Shown: piece by piece, positions 23,331 through 34,200 of the stretch | How positions within the stretch are numbered: the stretch's first letter is position 1 | How the letters are laid out: each line of letters opens with the position of its first letter | Assembly: GCA_000708835.1 (NCBI GenBank) | Contig: DF237062.1 | Coordinates: 1-64,000, forward strand | Source: Klebsormidium nitens | Taxonomy: Eukaryota; Streptophyta; Klebsormidiophyceae; Klebsormidiales; Klebsormidiaceae | Direction: 5' to 3' | DNA length: 64,000 bases | Made by a program: the position numbers and the translations under genes | Notes under the pieces: generated by a model | What the model saw: the letters and a program-made list of their open reading frames with translations, nothing else | Told to the model about the DNA's origin: nothing | Databases searched by the model: none

Positions 23331-25218
23331 TCATGATCCCGTCGCTTTTCTAGATCCTCTCCGGCAGACCTCCTTGTGACCCTCCTTCCAGGAATTCTTC
23401 TGGCATTCTGCGAAGAGATACAAAATTTGCGTCAATCATGAATTGACACGGCTCGAGCCCTCGAACAATCTATGAGTGGGGTGCTTACTGAATGTGCGAC
23501 GAGAATACCAACTTACATCCATCCGCATCTCAATATACTCTTGCGGCAGAAACTCTATTGACGATGCCTAAGCTATTTAATATCGCATTTAGGACCACCT
23601 GACACAAGCAAACAGTGAAGTAAAGGCATACTCGCGACGTGCCCATCCTCTTGTACCAAATGAAAAGATAGATTTATTTGAGTTAGCTAATCACAACGCG
23701 CCTGAGGGTCAGAGCATGCGCAAACTCACCGCGGCTGCAATAACAAGCAAGCTTGCATCCCGAGCAGATCTTGAACTCCTTGTAACAGGCTTCCACTCGA
23801 TCACAGCCAGCCCGTGAGCACTTTCTGCACGGCTTCTTGTCCAGGCTCTTCAGCTTTTGCAATGTCTCAGCCATCCCCTTCTCCAACGGCAGGGGCTGGA
23901 TGGGCCCGAGATACAGTTCTCTGCCTTGAGGCGGTGTCTTCCACATCGCTGTCAGCTGACGTGCCTTCTGCGTCACTTTTTCATCCTTCATTGCTACCAG
24001 CTCCAGTGCTTTCACGAGGTCAGGAGAAATACTTCCGTCAACTGGTAGTTGTAAATCAAGCAGCGCTTCGCCGCAAAAGAGACAGGACATCATTTGAGCG
24101 TACTCTCGGATAATAGGCTCCGCTTCGTGACACACCGCTAATGCTAGGAAGGGATTCCGCAAAGAGCTTTCCCTTGTTATCAGATGTGGCACCAATTCCA
24201 AAGGAGACTCGTAGCTTTCAAGGAGCCGAATCATCACTCTGCAGGCGTCGTAGATAGTTCTCGGTCTGATTCCGTGGTTCAGAAGCTCGACAACCAGCCC
24301 TAGAATGTCGTCCGACATGGCTTTGATGTCAAAGAAGCACTCCAAGGTGTCAAGCATTTTCACCGCTACATCAACAGCCCCCGCCTCTTCGACGTTTTCA
24401 AGGGCGAGCTTGACGAGACCCGATGTGAATCCAGGAAAGGATGCTACTCTCTTTGCGTGTTTTCCTTTGGTGTCGAAGAGAAAGAGAGCCCCCAGAGCTT
24501 TTAGAAGCATCTTTTTTGTCACCAGACCTGGATCGGAGTCCGGACTCGGCTGACGGCCTTCTTCTGGGAATAAGGTTTGTGCTTTCAAGAAGAGGCTGGG
24601 GAGGACTTGAAATAGATCCGGCATCTCTGCTAGCAGGTACCTGAGCGTTCGGGTATCCACTATGAGAGCCTCGATTGCTGTTGCATAGATAGAGACCCGG
24701 CTAAACACTCCAGAATCAGGTGTTCCAGTCACAGCCATCGCCTCAAAGTAGTCCTTTGCTACAAAGTACCACCGGCCGGTCTGAACTGCATCTGTGAGCC
24801 CCCTGTGGATCTCCTTCGCAAACCCGTGCGTCAGCAGGAAGATGGAAACATTTACAGCCTTGGTTCGCTCAGGTCCTCCTCGTACAAACTGCTGTAGGGT
24901 TTCTTTGAAACGCCAAACGGCAAACATCCTGCGGCCTTCATCAGTTGAGTTGACTTCGTTCAGGATCTCCTTCAGCCACGGGGAGTCTTCCGGCTTCATC
25001 AGATTAAGCGTCACTCCTATGTCGCCGCCATCTCTTCCTAGAGAGTCAAACTCAAAAGCCGGGGAAGATTCCCCACGAAACCGCGCAGGCTTGGGGGAAC
25101 CTCTGCATGAGTCATAGCCAGAAGCCGAGGAAGATTCTCCAGGAAAGCGCGCACACGGCCCGGGGGACCAGACCCGGTTTTTGTTGCATCCTCCTTCTCC
25201 AGCGTGCTTCGAATACAC
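23331..25218 (-). CDS. MYND-type zinc-finger protein, intact paralogue
   Basis: Exon 1 is 25218-23730 and exon 2 is 23407-23331 (TGA), joined in phase 1 to give 521 aa. The body (about 70-470) is predicted helical, armadillo-like in character, and has no enzyme motif. The C-terminal MYND finger reads CRKCSRAGCDRVEACYKEF, then CSGCKLACYCSR, and across the intron ECQKNSWKEGHKEVC, so all the zinc-binding Cys/His are present. MYND fingers mediate protein-protein contacts. The N-terminus has an imperfect repeat, ARFPGESSSASGYDS / ARFRGESSPAFEFDS. Many algal and bryophyte genomes carry expanded families of such C-terminal MYND proteins of unknown function. The single large exon plus a short last exon is shared with the neighbouring pseudogene and with the gene at 37815-39756. 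Confidence 0.85.
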
Positions 25219-26505
25219 GCTTCAGCCGATAAGCTGCCTGGATACGAGCCGCACCTCACCTACTTTTGTGGTGAACACACCTGTGCTCGTGTCTGCCTTG
25301 CTGCTCTTTAATGGTTGGGAAAGCAGCGGGGCGGAAATGCATGGTCAAAGCCAAGTCGAATCTGGCAGCACACCTGAAACTCGAGACCTCACACTGGAAG
25401 AATACGGATCAAATTTTGCAAACCTGAATGTCAATGCCTCACAATCCAAGTCCAAGCGATTGTCAAACCCACTCACAGAAATTGATGGCTTCAAAGTCAC
25501 GTCTGGGCTGTGGAGCTTAGAAAGCTGGTCAGACTCTGGGTTAGGCTTACACACTCAAGATGACCAAACCGGGCACCTGGGGCGCTTGCGGCGGGCGCGA
25601 GAGGCGGCTTCCGTGGCGTAGATTCATAATAAACATTACATGATCATGCTGGTGCAACATGACGAGTTTGGTGCATGTTGCAGCCCGCAAGGTCGACCAC
25701 TTAGAACCAAAAGACGACGAACTTGTGTAACCATCGTGGGTAGATATAGCCCAGGCAGGCCGCCTCATGCCATACCATGACGCTGAGGCCCTTCAGAGTA
25801 TGCGGGTCGAAGTTACGAGATGAGCTTGGCAAAGCATGCTAAGCTGCTCCGGCATGATTTAGGAGCTGCTCTCCTACATTCCGCAAACTTACATGGTCGG
25901 ATCGACACATGTGTGTGCAAGTGTTTATCAATCAGGTCATATAAGTCCACGTGCTTTGTTTATTGCAGAATGACTTGCCCAAGGAACAAAGTGATTGAGG
26001 GTTTCTTGGACTCATCCATACGAAGTACCAGCTCGGCGTGCTTAGTTCATGACATGCCAACCGGCCCATGTGATAGTGTATTGGCTGCAGCATATCCATG
26101 TCTACATATGTAAAGCAACACCTGTTTGATCGCGACACAACTGCACACGACGGTTTTCGGGAAACTTAATGTACGCTCCACGATCAGCCTGCAAGGCTGC
26201 TAAATAGATATTCGTTCCGTAGCTGCATCATTTTCATCAAGGTGTCCTTTGAAGCCTACTTGGCGGCTGGCCGTTAGCTAGTAATCTATCCGTCCACTCC
26301 TGATCATGTTTCCCGTACGCGCAGACCAATCTTCAGGGTGCAAATTTTTTGAGCTGGTCAACTGAAGCAATTCATATCCGATTGCATCCTTCGAGTCGAG
26401 TATGTCTAGGCTACCCCTTGAGTGATATTGTATTCAGACAAGAGCTCGAGCGCGTCTCCCATGAACTCGAGCTTAGTAAGCCAAACTGAGAATGATTTGC
26501 AAATA
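25219..26505. other. Intergenic, nothing identified
   Basis: An open plus-strand frame at 25181-25621 overlaps the MYND gene's start on the opposite strand. It contains an unremarkable Ser-rich sequence and is probably chance or an untranslated region. The remainder has only short frames and no repeats that I could define. Confidence 0.4.
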
Positions 26506-29500
26506 TCACAGGTCCGGATTCATGCTTTTCAATGTATCTAGTACTTCCTCGAAGTCGGAAGGAAGGTCTGATGTAAACAATAGCTCTTCGCCCGTCCACG
26601 GATGGACGAAGCTGCAAAACGAGGGGCAAACATCAGCGCTTAAAATCGCCGAGGTGATACATATTGACCAAGCGCAGCAACCCAACTCCAGTCCTTTCCC
26701 ACCTCCTCGTTTGGAGAGAAGCAACTTTCTCAAGCTCTCGAGGACGCTGACTGAGACGGAAGCGTACAATAGAGGCTCTGTGAATAAAGCTAGCATCCGT
26801 ATCACAGCCAAGAAAGAATTGCGATGCGCAATGAAGACCAAAAGAAACACGCATCACAATTCCCTCTCTCATATAGCTGCCAATGCATCATAATACGTCA
26901 AGCGAGGAGAAGAATCACAGAACTTGTGTCACAGTTGAGAAGCCCACTCACCCTAAAGTCTTGGCATGCAGCATCGGTCTTCTCAGCGCCGCCAGTAGCT
27001 GCTTCGCTTTCGATTGCGCTGGCGGTCCCAGCGTCCTCTGGAAAGAGTTCAACACCAGGCCGGATGTACAGCCGTAGGTCTCGTCCCCCAAAACCGGATG
27101 ACCAACGTATTTCGCGTGCACCCGAATCTGCGAGGAAAGAGGGGGTCCGATGTCAGGACCGTTTCGAGAAAACCTTGCTCGATGGCACATCCCCTTTGCA
27201 AAGGCAAAACATATCATCCGAGGTTGCAATGTCTCGACCAACGGTGACACTTCTAGTGCGCAGCTAGTCACTCAATCGCATCACACTTGATAGAAAGATG
27301 TCGTGGTCAGTGCACTCGCAAGTTCCGCATTCCCGTTCTCGAAGGTTGCTCAGTTTAGATTCTCAAAAGCTCTCTTCTCTTGGCTAGTGCATATCTCAAA
27401 GGCTCTCTTCTCTGGATCGTGCGCGGGACAAGCCGCCTCTGAGATGTTCGTCTGAAGTCCAACTCACGACAGGAGAAGGCAATCAACAGCTTTCTTCCAG
27501 ATCACTTCCAGACCCTTGTTCTGCAATCCAGGCAGATGAAAGCTCGAAGCGACAGATCCGGCTTCAAACGACGACAATCTGCTCGAAATTCCCCCACATA
27601 CCTGGTGCGTTCGACCCGTTTCTAACCGCCACTCGACCAACCCGCACGCCCCCCCGGCTAACCACTCCCTAACCCGGTACTTGCTAGCGGCGTGACGTGA
27701 CCGATTCCGACTGGCGTTGCTCAGCCCCTCGATCACGGTTTGCCGCTTTCGGTCCCGGGGGTCTCGACCGATGGGGGCGTCTATTCGCGCCATGGGAGGG
27801 TCCGGAACCCCGCACAGTATCGACAGGTAGGATCGCTTGACCGTTCGATCCTGAAAGAGACAAATCACTTCTTTTCGCGATCAAAGAGCGCTTTTCAACA
27901 TGTTTCGTGAGTGACGTACAGCGCTCTTTGAGAGCGCTCTCGTAAGTATGTTGATTGTAAAACCCGCTCCTTCAGCTTCTGCCCTTAGCGCACACAAACG
28001 ACCTCAACATGCTTCGGCCTTATCATCGTCAACACCGGGCAGGCAACGATTCGATGTGCTTGACTTGCTGACCTTGTCAAAATCTTTCCCTCACAATCTT
28101 CAGTTCAGTCAAGTGGTGCGCAGACTGACTGCGCCACCATACGGCAACGCAATGGCCCCTCACCACAGTCGTCTTTGATTCAGTCGGAGGCCCCTCCTTG
28201 AGGTCCAAACCGAGTACTTAGCCCACTTGCCACCGTTACATGACCTCGCTGTGTCAGCGAGAGCAAAGTTGCGACCGCAGCTACGCCGAAAGTCTCCTAA
28301 GTTGTTTTTCGCCATTCCCAATCCTTTCAATCCTCGCCACCTTCCTCAAGCCAATGCAGAGACCCGACGCCTCACCTTGATGCGCTTGCTTCCTCCCAAC
28401 ATTTGCAGCTGAAGTTAACGGGGAAGCATCGTTGCATTTGCTCCTGGAAATTTGAGGGCTGCTTATATTCGCCCGAGACCCCCCGACTGATGGCACCCTT
28501 CGATCACCTTACTACAAGAAAGTGATGATGAAGATAAAAAACGCCTCGCGGCTCAGTCGACGCCTCACCTTGAACTGCTTACTCAGCCCCTTCAAACTCC
28601 GCTCGTCCTTGGCCACCACGAGCAGCCCGCTGGTGCCCTTATCCAACCGGTGCACAATGCCGGGACGCACGTGAGGAGCGGCGCCCCCACTGGAGCCAGA
28701 AGCGGAGGTGCTTGTCGCCGCCGCATTGGTTCCGGTGTCGTCGAGCTCAACATCTTCGTCCAACTCATCCGAGTACTCGTCTGCAGGAGAGGGTGTGTTG
28801 ATAGGGGTATGGCACGGGTTCGCGCCATGGTATTTGAAAACCTGGCCACGGACTTTGCCTAGATCAGATTGCAACTGATCAGAAAATCTGAACTCGTTGA
28901 CTCTGTACATGAGAAGTGTGCAACTTCATGTTGCAACCAAGTTTAGTCAAATCGCTAAGATCTACTATGCTGCCTGTAGAGTCTCAGACATTTCGTGTAC
29001 TCCAGCTCCGAGCTTGCAGCTAACTCACAATTCATCATCGATTTCTTCTCAGATTTAGAAGGTAACCCAGCCTTCCGCGAGCAAATGTATCAACCAGATG
29101 AGCCAGACTAACCTGCTTCAGATAGCACCGCTGTCGGGAGGTCGCAGTGGAAGAGAAGTGCGTTGACGAGCGTGCCCGAGCTGTGCCCCGCAGCAGGATG
29201 GACTACCATGTCGGCCCGCTTGTTTATCACGACCACGTGGTCGTCTTCGTACACAATGTCGAGCGGAATGTCCTGAAGAAGGTCAATTATGAGACTTCTG
29301 CTTGATACCCTTGTGAGACTTCTCCTTTACAAAGTGTGTCTCTACAAGATTGGATGGATGGAGGATTGTTCCATATACATCCGGAGAAGACTGGCCAGAA
29401 GGGGGTGAAGAGAGACAAAGCAAATACCCTGTCAAATCCCATTTCGTATGCTGGGTTGCAATTCGGGTACAGTAAATATGCTACCAGACAGTTTTGATTG

Positions 29501-30433
29501 CGTATTTGAGGAACCAACTCTTGAATTCTACCAATCAGCTTGACAATCTGCAATTGAAAGGATAATGGGGCGGTGGCCTGTACCTCGGGTATAGCATCAC
29601 TTGGTGGGGGAGGGGGCAGTGAGCACCTGACAAACTCACCCCCCCGAAGCAGGAGGGACGGCTTGAGCTGGGGCTGCCCATCAACAAGCACAAAACCACT
29701 TTTGATGCTTGTCTGAATCTTGGACCGGCTGGCCTGTAGACATTCAAGGATAACAAGTCTCAGAAGAGCGCACAGTGAACATGAGATCTGGATGAGCCTC
29801 TAGCTTTCAAAGCAGCCAAATTGCTGCAGATATCAAAAAGCTCAGCGTTATGCGCAACTCGTTCTACATGAATGAGCCAGTCTGGATTCAGCATTCGAGG
29901 AGGCGTCAACTATTTGCAAAATCAGCACTTATTCTTGTAGCCCTTGCTCCTCTCCAGCAGAAGACACGCACCTGTGGTAGATTCGCCACCAGAAACGCAT
30001 CCAGCCGCTCTCCTTTCATTTGCGAGGAAACCTCCCCCTCATAATCTGGTTCCAGTCCCTTCACCAAGCTGGCGGCTTGACTGGCCGCTCCTTGTGCTCT
30101 GGGAGTTTGTGTCAAAGTTCTTGCAAAGCACGTCACAGCGCTGACTCGAGAAGTTCTTTGCCTATGTCTTGCACTGCTTGCAACCTTCTCACCCATCAAC
30201 GTACCACCAAGCAGAAAGGGGATTTGGTCACAATCAGTGAAGCCCCTTTTGCCAAAGATGTTCTGGGCCAGCGATGCAGCGATCGATGAGCGTTGTGCCC
30301 TTCGGCAATTGACAAGCGACTGTGTCAATGTTGCTGGGGCTAAACTCTGGCCAGCCAAAACAGCCCTCCGCAGAGCCATTGGCTTCGCTGTTCTTCCTGA
30401 GGTTACAAGGGCATAAGCTATCGTTAAGAGCAC
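26506..30433 (-). CDS. RluA-family RNA pseudouridine synthase, likely organellar
   Basis: Seven minus-strand exons: 30433-29972, 29733-29584, 29272-29113, 28780-28569, 27850-27602, 27127-26952 and 26611-26506. All phases agree, giving 504 aa. The N-terminal 110 residues are Arg/Ser/Ala-rich and look like an organelle transit peptide; an in-frame ATG at 30379 is an alternative start. An S4 RNA-binding domain follows ([14 protein letters not shown], then [18 protein letters not shown]). The catalytic motif is [19 protein letters not shown], with the nucleophilic Asp at about residue 304. Motifs [37 protein letters not shown] and [10 protein letters not shown] complete the family signature. By similarity it converts uridine to pseudouridine in rRNA. 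A low-complexity acidic/Ser insert (about 258-292) just before the catalytic motif is unusual. Confidence 0.93.
27882..27938. repeat. Inverted repeats and short hairpin in an RluA-gene intron
   Basis: CAAAGAGCGCT (27882-27892) is the exact reverse complement of AGCGCTCTTTG (27920-27930). The latter overlaps a perfect hairpin, AGCGCTCT-TTG-AGAGCGCT (27920-27938). The structure lies 30-90 bp upstream, in transcript order, of the acceptor of exon 5. Confidence 0.7.
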
Positions 30434-31207
30434 AGTTGTCTATGCTGCAAACGTGAATGTGGCAGTGAAGAAAACAAAACCTGCAGGTGTCCCTTCAAAT
30501 GGTGGTGTAGCTAAGGCCGGTGGCTGTGTGATCTTGGTTGAAAGGGATAGCGGACACCTTTCAATCAAGCTAAGTAGATGATGGTAATGATATTTTATCA
30601 GCAGGGTTGGAAGAGGTTGAGCGTGCCTGACTAGTGCGACCATTTTCTTTGAGCGCGACAGGATCTTCAGGAGTTCAACTTCAGAAAGGCTGCGTGCTGC
30701 TTGCTCTAGAATCAAGTACTTTCTCTGCTGGCTGTCCGAATATCCGCAGCAAAAAGTTCGAGACTCCAACGGCAAAGGGTGAATAGCCGGCGGCTTTGCC
30801 GTTTTCTGAGCATGACACAGGCGAAAACATGCCAGGCTGCAACAGGGCGACAAGCGGTTCTCTTAGTTTCTCCCCTTCAAATGTCACAAATTATCTTAGA
30901 AAATTGTAATTATCTGTATTTATTGGGAGGGACGCGAAGAGCAGCCAATTACGACGACGGCCCATCTGTGCGGCCACAGCATTTTGCTCAAGCGCACTCT
31001 GGAGAAGGCAGAAGCCTCAGACTCAGAGAAGGCGGCAAAACAATCTGCTGAAGTCAGCACAAGTCCACAGACAGCCAGCGGACTTCTACAATTTATCTTC
31101 CGCCGACGTGGCGGAGTCGGCAAATGGGTAGCTTGTATTGCCCATGTCTTTTATGTGCGGTTGTGGCTTTCGCTGCTGACGTGTTCTTTCTGTAGTCAGA
31201 GGTTGAG
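30434..31207. other. Shared upstream region of two divergent genes
   Basis: The RluA-family gene (minus) and the 1325-aa low-complexity gene (plus) start about 0.8 kb apart, so this stretch should contain both promoters. A minus-strand frame at 30853-30440 directly precedes the RluA start, but it has a stop and no recognisable sequence. An ATG at 30984 opens a plus-strand frame that does not join in phase to the next exon, so it was not used as a start. Confidence 0.4.
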
Positions 31208-34200
31208 ATGGCAAAAGAGGCAGAGCAGGACGATCCCTCACCTTCTTCCATCTCAAGTGTTCTTACATTGCCCGTTGACATTGTTGTGAGAAGGTGAGAG
31301 ATTGCAATGGATCAGACAAATTGCTGCAATCAAGCCCCTGGCTGTCAAAACGAAAATCATCTGACAAGGCGCACAGAAGGCATGCAATGCAAACGATGAT
31401 CTCTGGAAGCAGTGGGTTGCGAAGCAGCACAGCTTGCTCTTGGAAGACGTCGCTGCCGCAGTGCTTATGCCCCTGCAGTCAAATTTGCCCCGTTTGTTGC
31501 AGGCCCAATAATTGCACTTGCAACTTGTTTTGGTTTTCATTTAAACTCGACTGTTCATTCTGTTGCCCGAAACTAGTCATAAACTCCCAAATCACCTCTT
31601 ATCGGCAGGGTGCGCAACGTGCGAGAAGCAGAGCTCCTTCTCCAAGTCTCTTCCACCGCCAGCAACTTTGAGTCCGCCGTCTCTGTCTACGAGGTCCTGG
31701 CCCTGAAAATTGAGGAACTGAAGGAGGGATGGGATGCCTTGTGGCTCAGCGACGAGGCGTTCTTGAACCCTGGCATACCCCTCGTTGGTGAGGAAACATT
31801 GCGCTTTATACCTGTACATGATTATTCATGGGGCTTCATTTTATTTGAGGGCTGGAATTTGATCGAAGAAGATCCTGAATCTGATTTGTTCCTGAGTTGG
31901 GTGGGTGCCACTTCTCACTTCTCCCTCAAGGGTGTGTTGATGTTTGCTAGGCGGTTCTGTCATCTACCAAGCGATGGACATTTATGCGCCCTTTGTATGC
32001 CCCCTCTGGTCGTCCTTATTATCAATCCGACTAACCTGAAACCGGATTACTCGATATGCGCAGCGATCCCTTGTCATGGCTCTAGCCAGTTCACAGCAAA
32101 CGGCGGTCGGTTTTTGACACCACCCTCTCTCTATTCCAATCCACCAGAGCTTTCGGATCATATGACTTGCAGATATATGAAAAGTAGGTCCTCTCAAGCT
32201 CGGCGGTATGACCAAATATTAGCTGCTTAACCAGCTTTCTGACTTTTAACACTTTCTAAACACTTTCTAACCACTTTCTAACCTGCTTAAAGTGCAGGCC
32301 AAGCCATGTCTCAACAAAACGCCGCACGGGGCCATGTAATCCAGCAGATCGAGGACCTGGTCGCAACCCTTCAGCAGCAAGCGACGGCGCTCGTTCAGTT
32401 TGCGGACATGCACCGGAGCTACGCCCGCGAACTCAGCGCAGAGGGGCTCGGCAAGCTGGCTGCGGAGAAGCTCCTGCTGTAAGTTTGTATGTCCGCATTT
32501 CCTGTCAAAGCCGTACGAAAATTTGGCTAAGTGTTTCGAGTTGTTGGTTCGGTTCCCAAGCTCCGTTTGTCGTCCACCATCTTGGCAAGGCCAGAGTGCT
32601 TGGCTTATCATCATACTTCCATCTTACGTACCGTCCTTCTGCTGGGATCGAAAAGCTCAGACTTCGTCCTGGTCAAGAGTACCGACTCATACCGATTCTG
32701 GATTTAAATTCAAGTCCGTAATCGTCATAGTAATTGTGATCAACCCGTTTCGATTAAAATCTCTCTCAGTGACACCGAATTTCAACCGCATCCCATCCGC
32801 CCTCTTTCAGGTGCGACATCGAGCAGGAGCTATCGGCACGAATTACCCGCATCTGCGGCGGAGGTGGGCTGGCCGGCCTGCGCCCACTTTGTGACGTCGT
32901 CCAACAGATGAAAGCCTCACTTCTTACCTCCCCAAAGCCGAACCCCCGGCCAGCAGAGCGAACCGGTGCTGAAGAGCGCCGGAGCGGAGTAGAGCCTGGC
33001 GGTCACGCCGTCGGCTTGACGGCAGTGGGAACGGAACGGGACGGTTTTGCAGGCGAGACGGTCGAAAGGGAAACGGGAACGGAAACGGAGAAGGCCGGGA
33101 TTCGGGGCAGGAACGAGTTGCTAGTGGATGGCGTAGAGAGGATGTCCCGAGGAGAGGAAGCAGGGATTGCGGTCAGGGAAGAGACCCAGGAAGATAACGC
33201 AATGGAACAGGCTGAGAATGAGTCGACTCCTGTGGGAGTGGCAGAAAAACCAGTGGGGTTGAGCGATGAGTTGCACGCAGAGAAGGCCGGCGCAGGCAGC
33301 CGGAACGGGTTGGCTGAGAAAGGAACAGATGAGACGGACAGGCTGGAACTAGGTGTGGGTTCGAGGAAGCGTTTGAGAGAAGATGACGCTGAGGGTAAAA
33401 GGGAGCAGGAGCAATTATCACTTGGTATCGAGAAGTCGGGTCTTTCAAAGCGGTTGAGGGGGAATGACGTCGGTGCCGGCTATGAAGACGATCCGCGGAT
33501 CGGTGCCGGGGCGGGGCAAGCCAGCCCCGGGCGTCGAGCGGAACATCCGATTGGTGACGGGCAGATTACGGGGACATTGGAACAAGAGCTGACCCGGCCG
33601 GGCCCCTTCTCGCCTAACCTGGCGGCGTCGTTTCAGCTGGAGGAGAGACCGGAAGGAGAAGCGCCGGAACAGGAGAGACCGGAGGAGGAGAAAATGGAGC
33701 AGGAGAATGCGGAAACGAAGGGATCGGAAGAGGAGAGACCGGAAGGAGACAGACCCGGAGAGAAGAGAGCGGGGCGAGGAAGATCGGAAGAGGAGAGACC
33801 GGAAGTTAGACCTGAAGGGAAAAGACCGGAAGAGGAGAGACCGGAAGATAGACCGGAAGGCAAAAGACTGGAAGAGGAGAGACCGGAAGAGGAGAGACTG
33901 GAAGCGAACGGACCGGAAGAGGAGTGGCCTGATGAGAGTGGCTCGAAGGAGGCGCCTGGCAGCGACGAGATTGACTGGGGAAAGGTGCGAAACCGAAGGG
34001 GGGGCAGTCAGGGTGACGCGAGCGCTCCCGCTGCTTCCGCGGAGGAAGGCTCTAGGGGGGCGGAAAGTGGGGACGAAAGGCTCGGCTCAGAGACGGAGCA
34101 ACGACGAGAGCAGGTAACGTGTTGACCTTGATCTTACATGCTTTGTGGATTTGCCCACCGCGGCTTGCAAGCCCGTGGTCAAGAGGGAAGTACGGTTTGT

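Noticed and set aside
23814-24113. Plus-strand frame of 99 codons opposite the MYND gene
   Set aside because: Antisense shadow of the intact 521-aa MYND gene.
30984-31289. ATG at 30984 as start of the 1325-aa protein gene
   Set aside because: Its frame reaches a stop within the next exon and cannot be joined in phase to the exons that follow; 31208 fits.
33173-33863. Long minus-strand open frames opposite the EERPE repeat region
   Set aside because: Shadows of a biased, repetitive plus-strand coding sequence; the plus-strand gene has consistent splice phases and the minus frames do not.
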